Shown: positions 25,201 to 33,019 of the stretch, one piece after another
Layout of the letters: each line of letters begins with the position of its first letter
Position numbering within the stretch: the first letter of the stretch is position 1
Source: GCA-002727615 sp964442655
GTDB taxonomy: Bacteria; Pseudomonadota; Alphaproteobacteria; TMED109
DNA: 64,000 bases
Direction: 5' to 3'
NCBI GenBank assembly: GCA_964442655.1
Contig: CAYTZM010000005.1
Location: 47,092-111,091 of the forward strand
The notes under the pieces: model-generated
The model's database searches: none
What the model was told of the DNA's origin: nothing
The model's input: only the letters and a program-made list of their open reading frames with translations
Position numbers and translations under genes: made by a program

Positions 25201-26550
25201 TAGAATTACTTTGCTCCACCCATTTACTTCATCAATAATCCAAGTTCCTGCACTCTCCATTATTTCTTTAGACATTACCTTTAATATTTTAGATTTATAA
25301 GAATTGTCAGATCTACACTCTACTTTTTCATTTTTAAAATTAGCTTTTGTAAAAAATAAATCATAAAATAATCTTTCAGAAGTTTCTTCAGTGGGAGGTT
25401 CTCCAGGTCTCATAATTCTATATATATCAGCTAAAGCTTGAACTCTCGAATTAGTTTTATCTGCCTCAAGCAAAGTATTTCTAATATGAGGTCCGATTTT
25501 ATTATTAATTATTAATAACTCAATCTCTGAAATTTTTTGATCTTCCAATATTTTTAAAACTTCTTCATCAATAATTTGCCCTGCTTCAATATATATTTGC
25601 CCAGTTTCATAATTTACTATATCTACCGCTGAATATTGATTTATAATTTCTTCAGTAGGCATAACAATTTTATCTATTTTATCTTCTTTTGCCTTTCTTA
25701 ATAACCTAGGAGTTATTCTTTGATCTTTATAAAAAATTACTTTTCCTCTTATTGTTTTTATATCAAAATCCAATTTAATATTCTCAATGCGCAAATCATC
25801 TAAAGATACAAGCCACCCATTTTTTATCTTCTCATAATTTACAGTTTCATAAAAACTAGAAAGTATAGTTTCTTCATCCATATTTAAAGCTTTTAATACC
25901 AAAGAAGCTGGAAGCTTTCTTCTTCTATCTATTCTTATATAAAGGTTATCTTTTGCATCAAATTCAAAATCTATCCACGAACCTCTGTAAGGAATAATTC
26001 TAGCATTATAAAGAATTTTTCCTGATGCATGACCTTTACCCTTATCATGATCAAAAAATACACCCGGCGACCGATGCATTTGACTAACAACAACTCTCTC
26101 AGTTCCATTAACTACAAAAGTACCTTTATCCGTCATTAATGGCATATCACCCATATAAACATCTTGTTCCAAAATACTTCTTACAGACTTAACATTAGTT
26201 TCTTCTTCAATATCATATATAATCAATTTAAATTTAACCTTTAAAGGTGCAGCATATGTTAAGCCTCTTTGTCTACATTCTTCTACATCATATTTAGATC
26301 TACCTAGTACATATGAAACAAATTGCAACTCACATGTATCATTAAAATCATTTATAGGAAAAACAGAATCAAAAACTTTGTACAAACCTATTTCAGACAA
26401 AATATTATCTTCAGTATGCGAAGTTAAAAATTGTTCATATGAAGCTTTTTGGACTGCAATTAAGTTTGGCATTTCTGCTACTTCATTTATACTTCCAAAA
26501 GATTTTCTTATTCTTTTTCGGCCAGTAAGAGATAATTGAGATGTATTCAT
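22228..26550 (-). CDS. rpoB: DNA-directed RNA polymerase beta subunit
   Basis: A 1440-residue beta subunit, which forms the other half of the polymerase claw and the rifampicin pocket. The Rif region is [22 protein letters not shown] (shown in part as [15 protein letters not shown]) followed by [19 protein letters not shown]-type sequence, and appears to be wild type at the usual resistance positions. Later hallmarks are [20 protein letters not shown] and the C-terminal [14 protein letters not shown]. Its start is 268 bases from rplL; a candidate promoter lies in that gap. Confidence 0.98.
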   Translation of the reverse strand: [1440 protein letters not shown]

Positions 26551-26743
26551 GTTTTTTGTGCCTCACAATAAAAATTAACAATAATACTCGTTTAAATACA
26601 AGCACCATTATGATGTATTTTTGTTCTCTACTCTAAAGCAATAACTAACAATTAAATATATATATTCCATTATAGAAAGGTTTAACTTCTATCATTAAAT
26701 GATCTCACATTACATTTAAAAATAAAACATTAATTAAAAAAAA

Positions 26744-26772
26744 ACTATATCCTAGAGAATGTAAAATCGCAA
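26744..26772 (-). promoter_or_regulatory. rpoB: Candidate promoter in the rplL-rpoB gap
   Basis: On the minus strand, TTGCGA (26767-26772) and TATAGT (26744-26749) are separated by 17 bases, giving an untranslated leader of about 190 bases before rpoB. The 268-base gap 26551-26818 holds no gene that I can support. In other bacteria the rplL-rpoB gap houses an attenuator and an RNase processing site, but I see no clear hairpin here. In such AT-rich DNA a match of this quality can arise by chance. Confidence 0.4.
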
Positions 26773-26818
26773 GCTAATAAATAAAATTTAAACTTAACTA
26801 TAATTAAAATAAATCTAA

Positions 26819-27196
26819 TTATTTTAGCTCTACTTTTGCTCCAGCATCCTCTAGTTTTTTCTTTATTTCTTCTGCTTCTTCCTTAGAAGCTCCTTCTTTT
26901 AATGTTTTAGGAGCAGCTTCCACCATATCTTTAGCTTCCTTCAACCCTAAAGATGTTATGGCTCTTACTTCTTTAATTACATTAATTTTAGAATCGCCTG
27001 CAGCCGCAAGTATAATGTCAAAACTATCCTTAGCTTCTGAAGTTTCTCCTCCTGCTGCAACACCAGGTGCTGCTGCAACTGCTACCGCTGCTGAGGCAGA
27101 AACACCCCATTTATCTTCTAACAACTTAGAAAGCTCTGCTGCCTCCATTACTGTTAGAGAAGATAAATCTTTTACTATTTTTTCTAAATCAGCCAT
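26819..27196 (-). CDS. rplL: 50S ribosomal protein L7/L12
   Basis: The multicopy stalk protein that recruits translation factors. It has an N-terminal dimerisation domain (ADLEKIVKDLSSLTVMEAAEL, in part), an Ala/Gly hinge (AVAVAAAPGVAAGGE), and a C-terminal domain with KINVIKEVRAITSLGLKEAKD, where factors bind. The ATG at 27196 is chosen because AGGA lies 6 bases upstream and MADLEKIV is the family start. At 125 residues the length is normal. It follows rplJ by 35 bases. Confidence 0.97.
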   Translation of the reverse strand: MADLEKIVKDLSSLTVMEAAELSKLLEDKWGVSASAAVAVAAAPGVAAGGETSEAKDSFDIILAAAGDSKINVIKEVRAITSLGLKEAKDMVEAAPKTLKEGASKEEAEEIKKKLEDAGAKVELK

Positions 27197-27231
27197 CATA
27201 TTTCCTTTCAAAATTTAACTGAATATTAAAA

Positions 27232-27897
27232 TTATTTTTTCTCTTCTTTTGCTTCATTCTCTGAAGTTTCTTCCTTAGGAACATCTTCTTTTACATCCTG
27301 TTCTTTAGGTGCTGTTTCTTCTTTAGGAACATCTTCTTTTACATCCTGTTCTTTAGGTGCTGTTTCTTCTTTAGGGACATCTTCTTTTACAGCTGCTCCC
27401 TCATAAGATTTTGTAACAGTTACAACTTGCTTTGCTGGAGTACTCAAAATACTTACTAACTGTTGAGCTGGAGCAGATAAAAGACCTATAATCTTTGCTT
27501 GCAATTCAGACAAAGATGGTAGACTTGCTAAATGTTTAATACCGTCTAAATCTAAAATTTTATCTTTTAAAGCACCTCCTATTATAATTAACTTATTATT
27601 ATCTTTAGAAAAATCCTTAGTAACTTTTGCTGCTGCAACTACATCATTTGAATAAGCTATTGCTGTTGGGCCTGAAAATAAATCTGATAAATCTTTATAT
27701 GGAGTATTATCTATAGCTAATTTTACTAACCTATTTTTAGTTACCTTAAATGTAACATTTGAATTTCTTGTTTTAGATCTTAAATCATTAATAGAATCCG
27801 CATTTATGCCTTCATAATGAGCAACTATAATAGCTTCAGCTTCATTAAAAATATCTTTAAAATCTGCAACAGCTTTTTCTTTTTGCGACCTATCCAC
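27232..27897 (-). CDS. rplJ: 50S ribosomal protein L10 with a repeat-built acidic tail
   Basis: L10 anchors the L7/L12 dimers to the ribosome and normally represses its own operon through an RNA leader. The start is a GTG at 27897: GGAG lies 6 bases upstream and MDRSQKEKAVADF matches the family. Residues 1-170 are ordinary L10 (VAHYEGINADSINDLRSK, VTKNRLVKLAI, and the L12-binding helix). The rest is a Lys/Glu/Asp/Pro tail of sixteen-residue repeats (APKEQDVKEDVPKEET), so the 221-residue protein is about 50 longer than usual. Confidence 0.95.
   Translation of the reverse strand: MDRSQKEKAVADFKDIFNEAEAIIVAHYEGINADSINDLRSKTRNSNVTFKVTKNRLVKLAIDNTPYKDLSDLFSGPTAIAYSNDVVAAAKVTKDFSKDNNKLIIIGGALKDKILDLDGIKHLASLPSLSELQAKIIGLLSAPAQQLVSILSTPAKQVVTVTKSYEGAAVKEDVPKEETAPKEQDVKEDVPKEETAPKEQDVKEDVPKEETSENEAKEEKK
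27281..27390 (-). repeat. Tandem 48-base repeats inside rplJ
   Basis: Two complete 48-base copies (27281-27328 and 27329-27376) differ at a single base, and a third copy is partial from 27377. They encode the repeated APKEQDVKEDVPKEET block in the L10 tail. Such identity means the duplication is recent on an evolutionary scale. Confidence 0.95.
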
Positions 27898-27949
27898 AAT
27901 GATCTCCAAATAAGCTATCCAAGATAATTGAATTGACAATAAAAAAATG

Positions 27950-28010
27950 TCTAATTCTATCTATGCAGTATTTAATTCTTATTCAGAAACCTGCAGTCTC
28001 AGATAGACAA
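27950..28010 (-). promoter_or_regulatory. L10 leader RNA (autoregulatory site for rplJL)
   Basis: The 174-base gap between rplA and rplJ contains, on the minus strand, a TCTATC/GATAGA stem (28002-28007 with 27956-27961). It encloses TGAGACTGCAGG and, after a loop, CTGCATAGA, where TGCAG and CTGCA can pair. This arrangement of a base stem, a TGAGA internal loop and a second stem resembles the L10 leader to which the L10-L12 complex binds in many bacteria. It lies about 55 bases before the GTG start of rplJ. Assignment is by motif and position only. Confidence 0.65.
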
Positions 28011-28071
28011 TTAAAATTTATACTTCCTCTAATACAAAAAACAAGAAAAATCAAGAAAACAAAAAAAAAAA

Positions 28072-28767
28072 TTATAAACTTAAGCTATTTATGTCTATTT
28101 CTATAGATGGTCCCATTGTTGAACTAATATAAACTGTCTTAATAAATTGTCCTTTAGCTCCTGAAGGTCTAGCTTTTTTAACAGAGTCTATAAATGTAGA
28201 TAAATTCTCTAAAATATCTTCTTCTTTAAAGCTTACTTTACCTATTCCTGCATGAATTATCCCTGCTTTTTCAACTTTATATTCCACTTGTCCATTTTTG
28301 ATAGCTTTAACAGCTTCTCCAACTTCCATAGTAACCGAACCCAGTTTTGGATTTGGCATTAACCCCTTAGGTCCAAGCACTTTTCCTAATTTTCCTACCA
28401 CCGCCATCATATCAGGCGTTGCTATAATTCTATCAAAATTTATTTCACCTTTTTGAACCGTTTCCGCCAAATCATCTGATCCAACTAAATCTGCTCCTGC
28501 TGCTTTAGCTTCATCCGCTTTTTTATCTTTAGCAAAAACTGCAACCCTAGCTTTTTTTCCAGTTCCTTTCGGCATAGAAACTACACCTCGTACTTGTTGA
28601 TCTGACTGTTTAGAATCAATTCCCAAATTCATAGCAATATCAATAGTCTCATCAAATTTTGTTGATGCGGTCGCTTTTAACATTTTTACTGCTTCTTTTA
28701 ATACATAACTTTTTTCAGGATCTAACCCTTCTAAAGCCTTCTTATATCTTTTTGATAATTTAACCAT
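28072..28767 (-). CDS. rplA: 50S ribosomal protein L1
   Basis: L1 forms the mobile stalk that guides E-site tRNA release, and is often a repressor of the rplKA operon. The 231-residue protein carries GTGKKARVAVFAKD, VGKLGKVLGPKGLMPNPKLG (in part) and the late KGQFIKTVYISSTMGPSIEID, all standard. It follows rplK by 3 bases. Confidence 0.98.
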   Translation of the reverse strand: MVKLSKRYKKALEGLDPEKSYVLKEAVKMLKATASTKFDETIDIAMNLGIDSKQSDQQVRGVVSMPKGTGKKARVAVFAKDKKADEAKAAGADLVGSDDLAETVQKGEINFDRIIATPDMMAVVGKLGKVLGPKGLMPNPKLGSVTMEVGEAVKAIKNGQVEYKVEKAGIIHAGIGKVSFKEEDILENLSTFIDSVKKARPSGAKGQFIKTVYISSTMGPSIEIDINSLSL

Positions 28768-28770
28768 AAT

Positions 28771-29202
28771 TTACTCCACTACTTCTACACCCATAGATCT
28801 AGCAGTGCCTTCTAATATCTTACACGCATCACTAATATTATGGGCATTTAAATCTGACATTTTACCTTCAGCTATAGTTTTTAATTGTTTTCTTGAAACT
28901 TTAGCAATATATTCTCCTCTCCCAGGGGTTTCTGAACCTTTTTGCAACTTAATTGCTTTTTTAATTAAATAACTTGCTGGAGGTTTTTTAAATACAAAAG
29001 AAAAACTCTTATCATGGTAAACTGTAATGACTACAGGCAAAGGAGCTCCTTGTTCCATTTGCTGAGTCTCCGCATTAAATGCTTTACAAAACTCCATAAT
29101 ATTTAATCCTGCTTGGCCTAAAGCTGGTCCCACTGGAGGAGCTGGGTTTGCCTTTCCAGCTGGTACCTGTAATTTTACATAACCTGTTATTTTTTTTGCC
29201 AT
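28771..29202 (-). CDS. rplK: 50S ribosomal protein L11
   Basis: L11 lies at the GTPase-associated centre and is needed for RelA sensing of uncharged tRNA. KLQVPAGKANPAPPVGPALG and its following sequence GLNIMEFCKAFNA are the classic signatures, and the C-terminal domain ends in GTARSMGVEVVE. The 143-residue length is normal. It follows nusG by 21 bases. Confidence 0.98.
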   Translation of the reverse strand: MAKKITGYVKLQVPAGKANPAPPVGPALGQAGLNIMEFCKAFNAETQQMEQGAPLPVVITVYHDKSFSFVFKKPPASYLIKKAIKLQKGSETPGRGEYIAKVSRKQLKTIAEGKMSDLNAHNISDACKILEGTARSMGVEVVE

Positions 29203-29223
29203 AAATTAATCTCCATTCAACGT

Positions 29224-29754
29224 TTAAGCTTTATCTACCTGTCCATAACCTAATTCAACTAAGGTTGATCTTCCAAATATAGAAACAGCAATCTTAAGTC
29301 TTTCTTTTTCTTCATCTATATCTTCTACTACTCCATTAAAAGATGCAAAAGGTCCATCTGCAACTCTAACCGTTTCTCCTATTTCAAATACTATAGAACG
29401 TTTAGGGCTTTTAGCTCCTTCTTGCACTTGATTCAAAATAGCCTCTGCTTCTTCGGAAGAAATTGGTGCAGGTTTACCTGACGATCCCAAAAACCCTGTA
29501 ACTTTTGGTGTATCTTTAACTAAATGCCAAGTTTCATCTGTCATATCCATATTTATTAATATGTAACCTGGAAAAAACTTTCTTTCAGAATTTACTTTTT
29601 TTCCTCTTCTAACTTCTATAACTTCTTCCATGGGAACAAGAACTTGAGAAAAATTATCAGCTAATCCTTTTCTCTCAGATTGCTCTTTAATTACTTGAGC
29701 AACTTTTTTTTCAAATCCTGAATGTGTATTTACTACATACCAACGATGTGACAC
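29224..29754 (-). CDS. nusG: Transcription elongation and antitermination factor NusG
   Basis: NusG couples RNA polymerase to ribosomes or to Rho. The NGN domain begins HRWYVVNTHSGFEKKV and includes FFPGYILINMDM. The C-terminal KOW domain carries GETVRVADGPFASFNGVVEDID (seen as VRVADGPFASFNG). The start is a GTG at 29754: AGGAGG stands 5 bases upstream, while an earlier GTG at 29760 would overlap that site. The protein has 176 residues. secE lies 9 bases upstream in the same transcript. Confidence 0.97.
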   Translation of the reverse strand: MSHRWYVVNTHSGFEKKVAQVIKEQSERKGLADNFSQVLVPMEEVIEVRRGKKVNSERKFFPGYILINMDMTDETWHLVKDTPKVTGFLGSSGKPAPISSEEAEAILNQVQEGAKSPKRSIVFEIGETVRVADGPFASFNGVVEDIDEEKERLKIAVSIFGRSTLVELGYGQVDKA

Positions 29755-29763
29755 ATACACCTC

Positions 29764-29955
29764 CTATAAACCCAAAATTAGTTTGATGCCATAAGAAAGC
29801 AATTGATCAACTCCAAGAAAAAATAAAGACAAAATAAAAACCATAACAAAAACCATCGCCGTAGTTACTATAGTCTCTTTTCTAGTAGGCCAAGTTACTT
29901 TTCCTATTTCTTGTCTGACTTCTTTAATAAATTTTAATGGTGCAATCTTATTCAT
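29764..29955 (-). CDS. secE: Protein translocase subunit SecE
   Basis: A single-span clamp subunit of the SecYEG channel. The amphipathic cytosolic helix FIKEVRQEIGKVTWPTRKET is the family signature and is followed by one membrane segment (MVFVMVFILSLFFLGVDQLL). The ATG at 29955 is chosen over a TTG at 29970. The 63-residue length is typical for the short alphaproteobacterial form. It sits between tRNA-Trp and nusG. Confidence 0.97.
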   Translation of the reverse strand: MNKIAPLKFIKEVRQEIGKVTWPTRKETIVTTAMVFVMVFILSLFFLGVDQLLSYGIKLILGL

Positions 29956-29979
29956 ATTATAAATTTCCAAAACAAATTA

Positions 29980-30055
29980 TGGCAGGAGCGGAGGGACTCG
30001 AACCCGCAGCCCCCGGTTTTGGAGACCGGTGCTCTACCAATTGAGCTACGCTCCT
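29980..30055 (-). tRNA. trnW: tRNA-Trp (anticodon CCA)
   Basis: On the minus strand a 76-base cloverleaf with encoded 3' CCA. The acceptor stem AGGAGCG pairs with CGCTCCT, the T-arm has GGTTCGAGTCC, and the anticodon loop reads CTCCAAA. It lies between tuf and secE, the usual place for this tRNA in proteobacteria. Confidence 0.98.
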
Positions 30056-30086
30056 AAAAATTTTAAATAACCAATCTATAAATTCA

Positions 30087-31277
30087 TTATTCTATAATTT
30101 TTGATACTACCCCTGCTCCAACAGTACGTCCACCTTCTCTAATTGCAAATCTTAAACCTTCATCCATAGCAATAGGAGCACCTAAATTTACTTCAAATTG
30201 TATATTATCACCAGGCATTACCATTTCTGTTCCACTAGGCAAAGCTATTGTACCCGTTACATCAGTAGTTCTAAAATAAAACTGAGGTCTATAATTTGCA
30301 AAGAATGGAGTATGTCTTCCCCCTTCTTCTTTTTTTAGAATATAAGTTTCTGCCATAAATTTAGTATGAGGTTTTATAGAACCAGGTTTAGCTAAAACTT
30401 GTCCTCTTTCTACTCCATCACGTTCAATACCACGAAGTAAAACACCAACATTGTCGCCAGCTTCCCCACGATCTAGAAGTTTACGGAACATTTCTACACC
30501 TGTACAAGTTGTTTTTGTAGTTTCTTTAATGCCAGTTATTTCAATTTCATCTCCAACATTTACAACTCCTCTTTCAACACGACCTGTAACAACAGTTCCT
30601 CTACCTGATATAGAAAATACATCTTCTATAGGTAATAAGAAAGGCATATCTATAGGGCGATCTGGTTTTGGCACATAAGCATCTACTTGCTTCATTAATT
30701 CTACTATTGAAGGTATTCCAATATCACTTGAATCTCCTTCAAGTGCTTTCAGTGCAGAACCTTTTACAATAGGAATATCATCACCTGGAAATTCATACTG
30801 TGTTAATAGTTCACGAATTTCTAATTCTACTAGTTCCATTAATTCAGGATCATCTATTTGATCACACTTATTTAAATAAATAACTAATGCTGGAACACCA
30901 ACCTGTCTAGCAAGAAGGATATGTTCACGTGTTTGTGGCATAGGTCCATCAGCCGCAGAAACAACCAAAATAGCTCCATCCATTTGAGCAGCTCCAGTAA
31001 TCATATTTTTTACATAATCAGCGTGACCTGGGCAATCCACATGTGCATAATGACGTTCTGTTGTTTCATATTCCACGTGAGCAGTATTGATCGTAATTCC
31101 ACGTTCTCTCTCCTCAGGGGCCTTATCGATATCATCATATGCAATAGCAGCTCCACCTGAAGTATCTGACATTACCTTCGTAATAGCAGCTGTTAACGTT
31201 GTCTTACCATGGTCAACATGGCCAATAGTACCGATGTTAACATGGGGTTTATTACGTTCAAATTTTTCTTTAGACAT
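30087..31277 (-). CDS. tuf: Translation elongation factor Tu
   Basis: EF-Tu delivers aminoacyl-tRNA to the ribosome as a GTP complex. Its 396 residues include G1 GHVDHGKTTLTAAI, the switch II motif DCPGHADYVKNMI, NKCD, and domains II and III to the end (EGGRTVGAGVVSKIIE). It is preceded by tRNA-Gly and tRNA-Tyr and followed by tRNA-Trp. The second tuf copy common next to fusA is missing from this window, so this may be the only copy. Confidence 0.99.
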   Translation of the reverse strand: MSKEKFERNKPHVNIGTIGHVDHGKTTLTAAITKVMSDTSGGAAIAYDDIDKAPEERERGITINTAHVEYETTERHYAHVDCPGHADYVKNMITGAAQMDGAILVVSAADGPMPQTREHILLARQVGVPALVIYLNKCDQIDDPELMELVELEIRELLTQYEFPGDDIPIVKGSALKALEGDSSDIGIPSIVELMKQVDAYVPKPDRPIDMPFLLPIEDVFSISGRGTVVTGRVERGVVNVGDEIEITGIKETTKTTCTGVEMFRKLLDRGEAGDNVGVLLRGIERDGVERGQVLAKPGSIKPHTKFMAETYILKKEEGGRHTPFFANYRPQFYFRTTDVTGTIALPSGTEMVMPGDNIQFEVNLGAPIAMDEGLRFAIREGGRTVGAGVVSKIIE

Positions 31278-31309
31278 TCTCTTTTTTCTCCTATTTATAT
31301 TTATTACTT

Positions 31310-31383
31310 TGGAGCGGGTGAAGGGAATCGAACCCTCGTAACCAGCTTGGAAGGCTGGGGCTTTACCACTAAGCTACACCCGC
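31310..31383 (-). tRNA. trnG: tRNA-Gly (anticodon TCC)
   Basis: On the minus strand a 74-base cloverleaf with encoded CCA. The acceptor stem GCGGGTG pairs with CACCCGC, the T-loop reads GGTTCGATTCC, and the anticodon loop is CTTCCAA. It stands 33 bases before tuf, matching the glyT-tuf arrangement of other proteobacteria. Confidence 0.97.
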
Positions 31384-31577
31384 TAAGTTTCAGTAAATAC
31401 TACGAGTTTCTTCCTATATTTCCACTCCTAATAATCTTTCTTCATATAATTTTTTTTACTCTTGTATCTGGCCTAAGCAAGATTCAAAAATTAAATAATT
31501 CTCCTTACATACTCAAGATGCTAATATTTATGCAATTATTGCTTAGTAGTCAATCTAAAATACATAAATCGACATGA

Positions 31578-31663
31578 TGGTGGAGGGAGAAGGATTCGAA
31601 CCTTCGTACTCATAAGAGGGCAGATTTACAGTCTGCTGCCTTTAACCACTCGGCCATCCCTCC
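31578..31663 (-). tRNA. trnY: tRNA-Tyr (anticodon GTA)
   Basis: On the minus strand an 86-base class II tRNA with a long variable arm and encoded CCA. The acceptor stem GGAGGGA pairs with TCCCTCC, the anticodon loop is CTGTAAA, and the T-loop reads GGTTCGAATCC. It is the first gene of the tRNA-Tyr, tRNA-Gly, tuf transcript. The 194 bases between it and tRNA-Gly hold no gene I can support. Confidence 0.97.
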
Positions 31664-31725
31664 TTAATTACTACTTATCATAAAAACAATCAATTTTTAA
31701 CATTAGTAATGTTTATAAATTAGAA

Positions 31726-31754
31726 ATTCTATTTAATTGAAAATTATTAATCAA
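31726..31754 (-). promoter_or_regulatory. Candidate promoter for tRNA-Tyr, tRNA-Gly and tuf
   Basis: On the minus strand TTGATT (31749-31754) and TAGAAT (31726-31731) are separated by 17 bases, about 60 bases upstream of tRNA-Tyr. Some promoter must lie in 31664-31821, because the next gene upstream ends there. The match is modest in very AT-rich DNA. Confidence 0.35.
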
Positions 31755-31821
31755 TCAATTAATTTCTTTAAAATTCTAATTTACAAACTTAAAGTCAAAA
31801 TTAAAAAATTGTTAATTTTTT

Positions 31822-33009
31822 TTATTTATTATTTAAAATTTTATCTATTTCCAAATCAGAAAACCCTGCTTCTCTTAATATTTCTTTACTATTTTCTCCT
31901 AAATTAGGCTGATGATATCTTATTGGTAATTCCTCTTTATTAAATCTAAATGCAGAATCTGGAACTTGTAATAACCCTTCTGTAGGATGTTCAAAATTTC
32001 TAAAAAATTCTATAGCTTTTAAATGTGGATCATTTTTGAGATCTTCCAACCTGTTTACTGCTCCACAAGGAATTTCGGCCTTACCAAGAAGAGTGACCAA
32101 ATCTTTTGTTTCTATTTCAATTACTATTTCACCAATTATCTTATAAAGAGCACTTATATTTTCTGATCGTGCCTTTATTGACAAAAAACGTTTATCTAAA
32201 GAATAATCTAATCTTTGTACTATTTTCCAAAAATTTTTCCATTGTTTATCTGTATAAGGCAAAATACATACATACCCATCCTTAGTCTTATGTGGTCTTC
32301 TATATGGTGACAATACTCTAGAATAACCTGCCTTATCTATAGGGGGCACAAAGGCTTCCCCTGCATGATGTTCAATCATTGTGTAACCAACCATTCCTTC
32401 AAACATACTTACTTCAAGATAGCTTCCTTTACCTTTTTTTAATCTTTGAATATATGCCGCCAATAAACCAGTACTAGCTAACAAAGCTATGCTTTTATCA
32501 GCTACTATCGTAGGAGCTAAATTTGGTACTTCATCTCTAACTTGAAATGCTCCTGCTATTCCTGATTGTCCCTGAATTACATCATCAAATGCAGGCTGTC
32601 CTCCATAAGGTCCTTCTTCTCTATAACCATGCAAGCCAACATATATAATTTTAGAATTCTTTTTCATAACACTGTTTGGATCAAAACCAAGATTTGCGAT
32701 TTTTTGCGGTCTAATATTATGTACAAAAATATCTGCTTCTTCAATTAATTTCCATAAAGCTTCTTTTGGTTCTTTTCTTTTTAAATCTAATACAATACTT
32801 TTTTTGTTCCTATTTGAACCCAAGTATAATGAAGACATTCCTGGATTTCGACTTGGACCAATCACTCTAGTCAAGTCTCCATTAGGTTCCTCAATTTTTA
32901 TTATATCTGCACCAAAATCACCTAAAACTTGTGTAGCAAATGGTCCCATAACAACAGTAGTTAAATCTAATACTTTTAATCCTTCTAGAGGAAGAGATTG
33001 TTTTCCCAT
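31822..33009 (-). CDS. Family III CoA-transferase (CaiB/BaiF type)
   Basis: Family III enzymes move CoA between carboxylic acids through an aspartyl-CoA intermediate. The 395-residue protein has the N-terminal signature PLEGLKVLDLTTVVMGPFAT and RNKKSIVLDLK, and the catalytic Asp is probably Asp171 in VADKSIALLAS. Length is typical of CaiB, formyl-CoA transferase and alpha-methylacyl-CoA racemase, which cannot be told apart by eye, so the substrate is unknown. It starts 10 bases after the acyl-CoA dehydrogenase gene with an AAAGGA site, so the two form an operon like caiA-caiB. Confidence 0.88.
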   Translation of the reverse strand: MGKQSLPLEGLKVLDLTTVVMGPFATQVLGDFGADIIKIEEPNGDLTRVIGPSRNPGMSSLYLGSNRNKKSIVLDLKRKEPKEALWKLIEEADIFVHNIRPQKIANLGFDPNSVMKKNSKIIYVGLHGYREEGPYGGQPAFDDVIQGQSGIAGAFQVRDEVPNLAPTIVADKSIALLASTGLLAAYIQRLKKGKGSYLEVSMFEGMVGYTMIEHHAGEAFVPPIDKAGYSRVLSPYRRPHKTKDGYVCILPYTDKQWKNFWKIVQRLDYSLDKRFLSIKARSENISALYKIIGEIVIEIETKDLVTLLGKAEIPCGAVNRLEDLKNDPHLKAIEFFRNFEHPTEGLLQVPDSAFRFNKEELPIRYHQPNLGENSKEILREAGFSDLEIDKILNNK

Positions 33010-33019
33010 AAATTTTCCT

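Noticed and set aside
27898..27939. Extended L10 starting with TTG at 27939.
   Set aside because: A GGAG site lies 6 bases before the GTG at 27897, and the upstream residues do not match L10 proteins.
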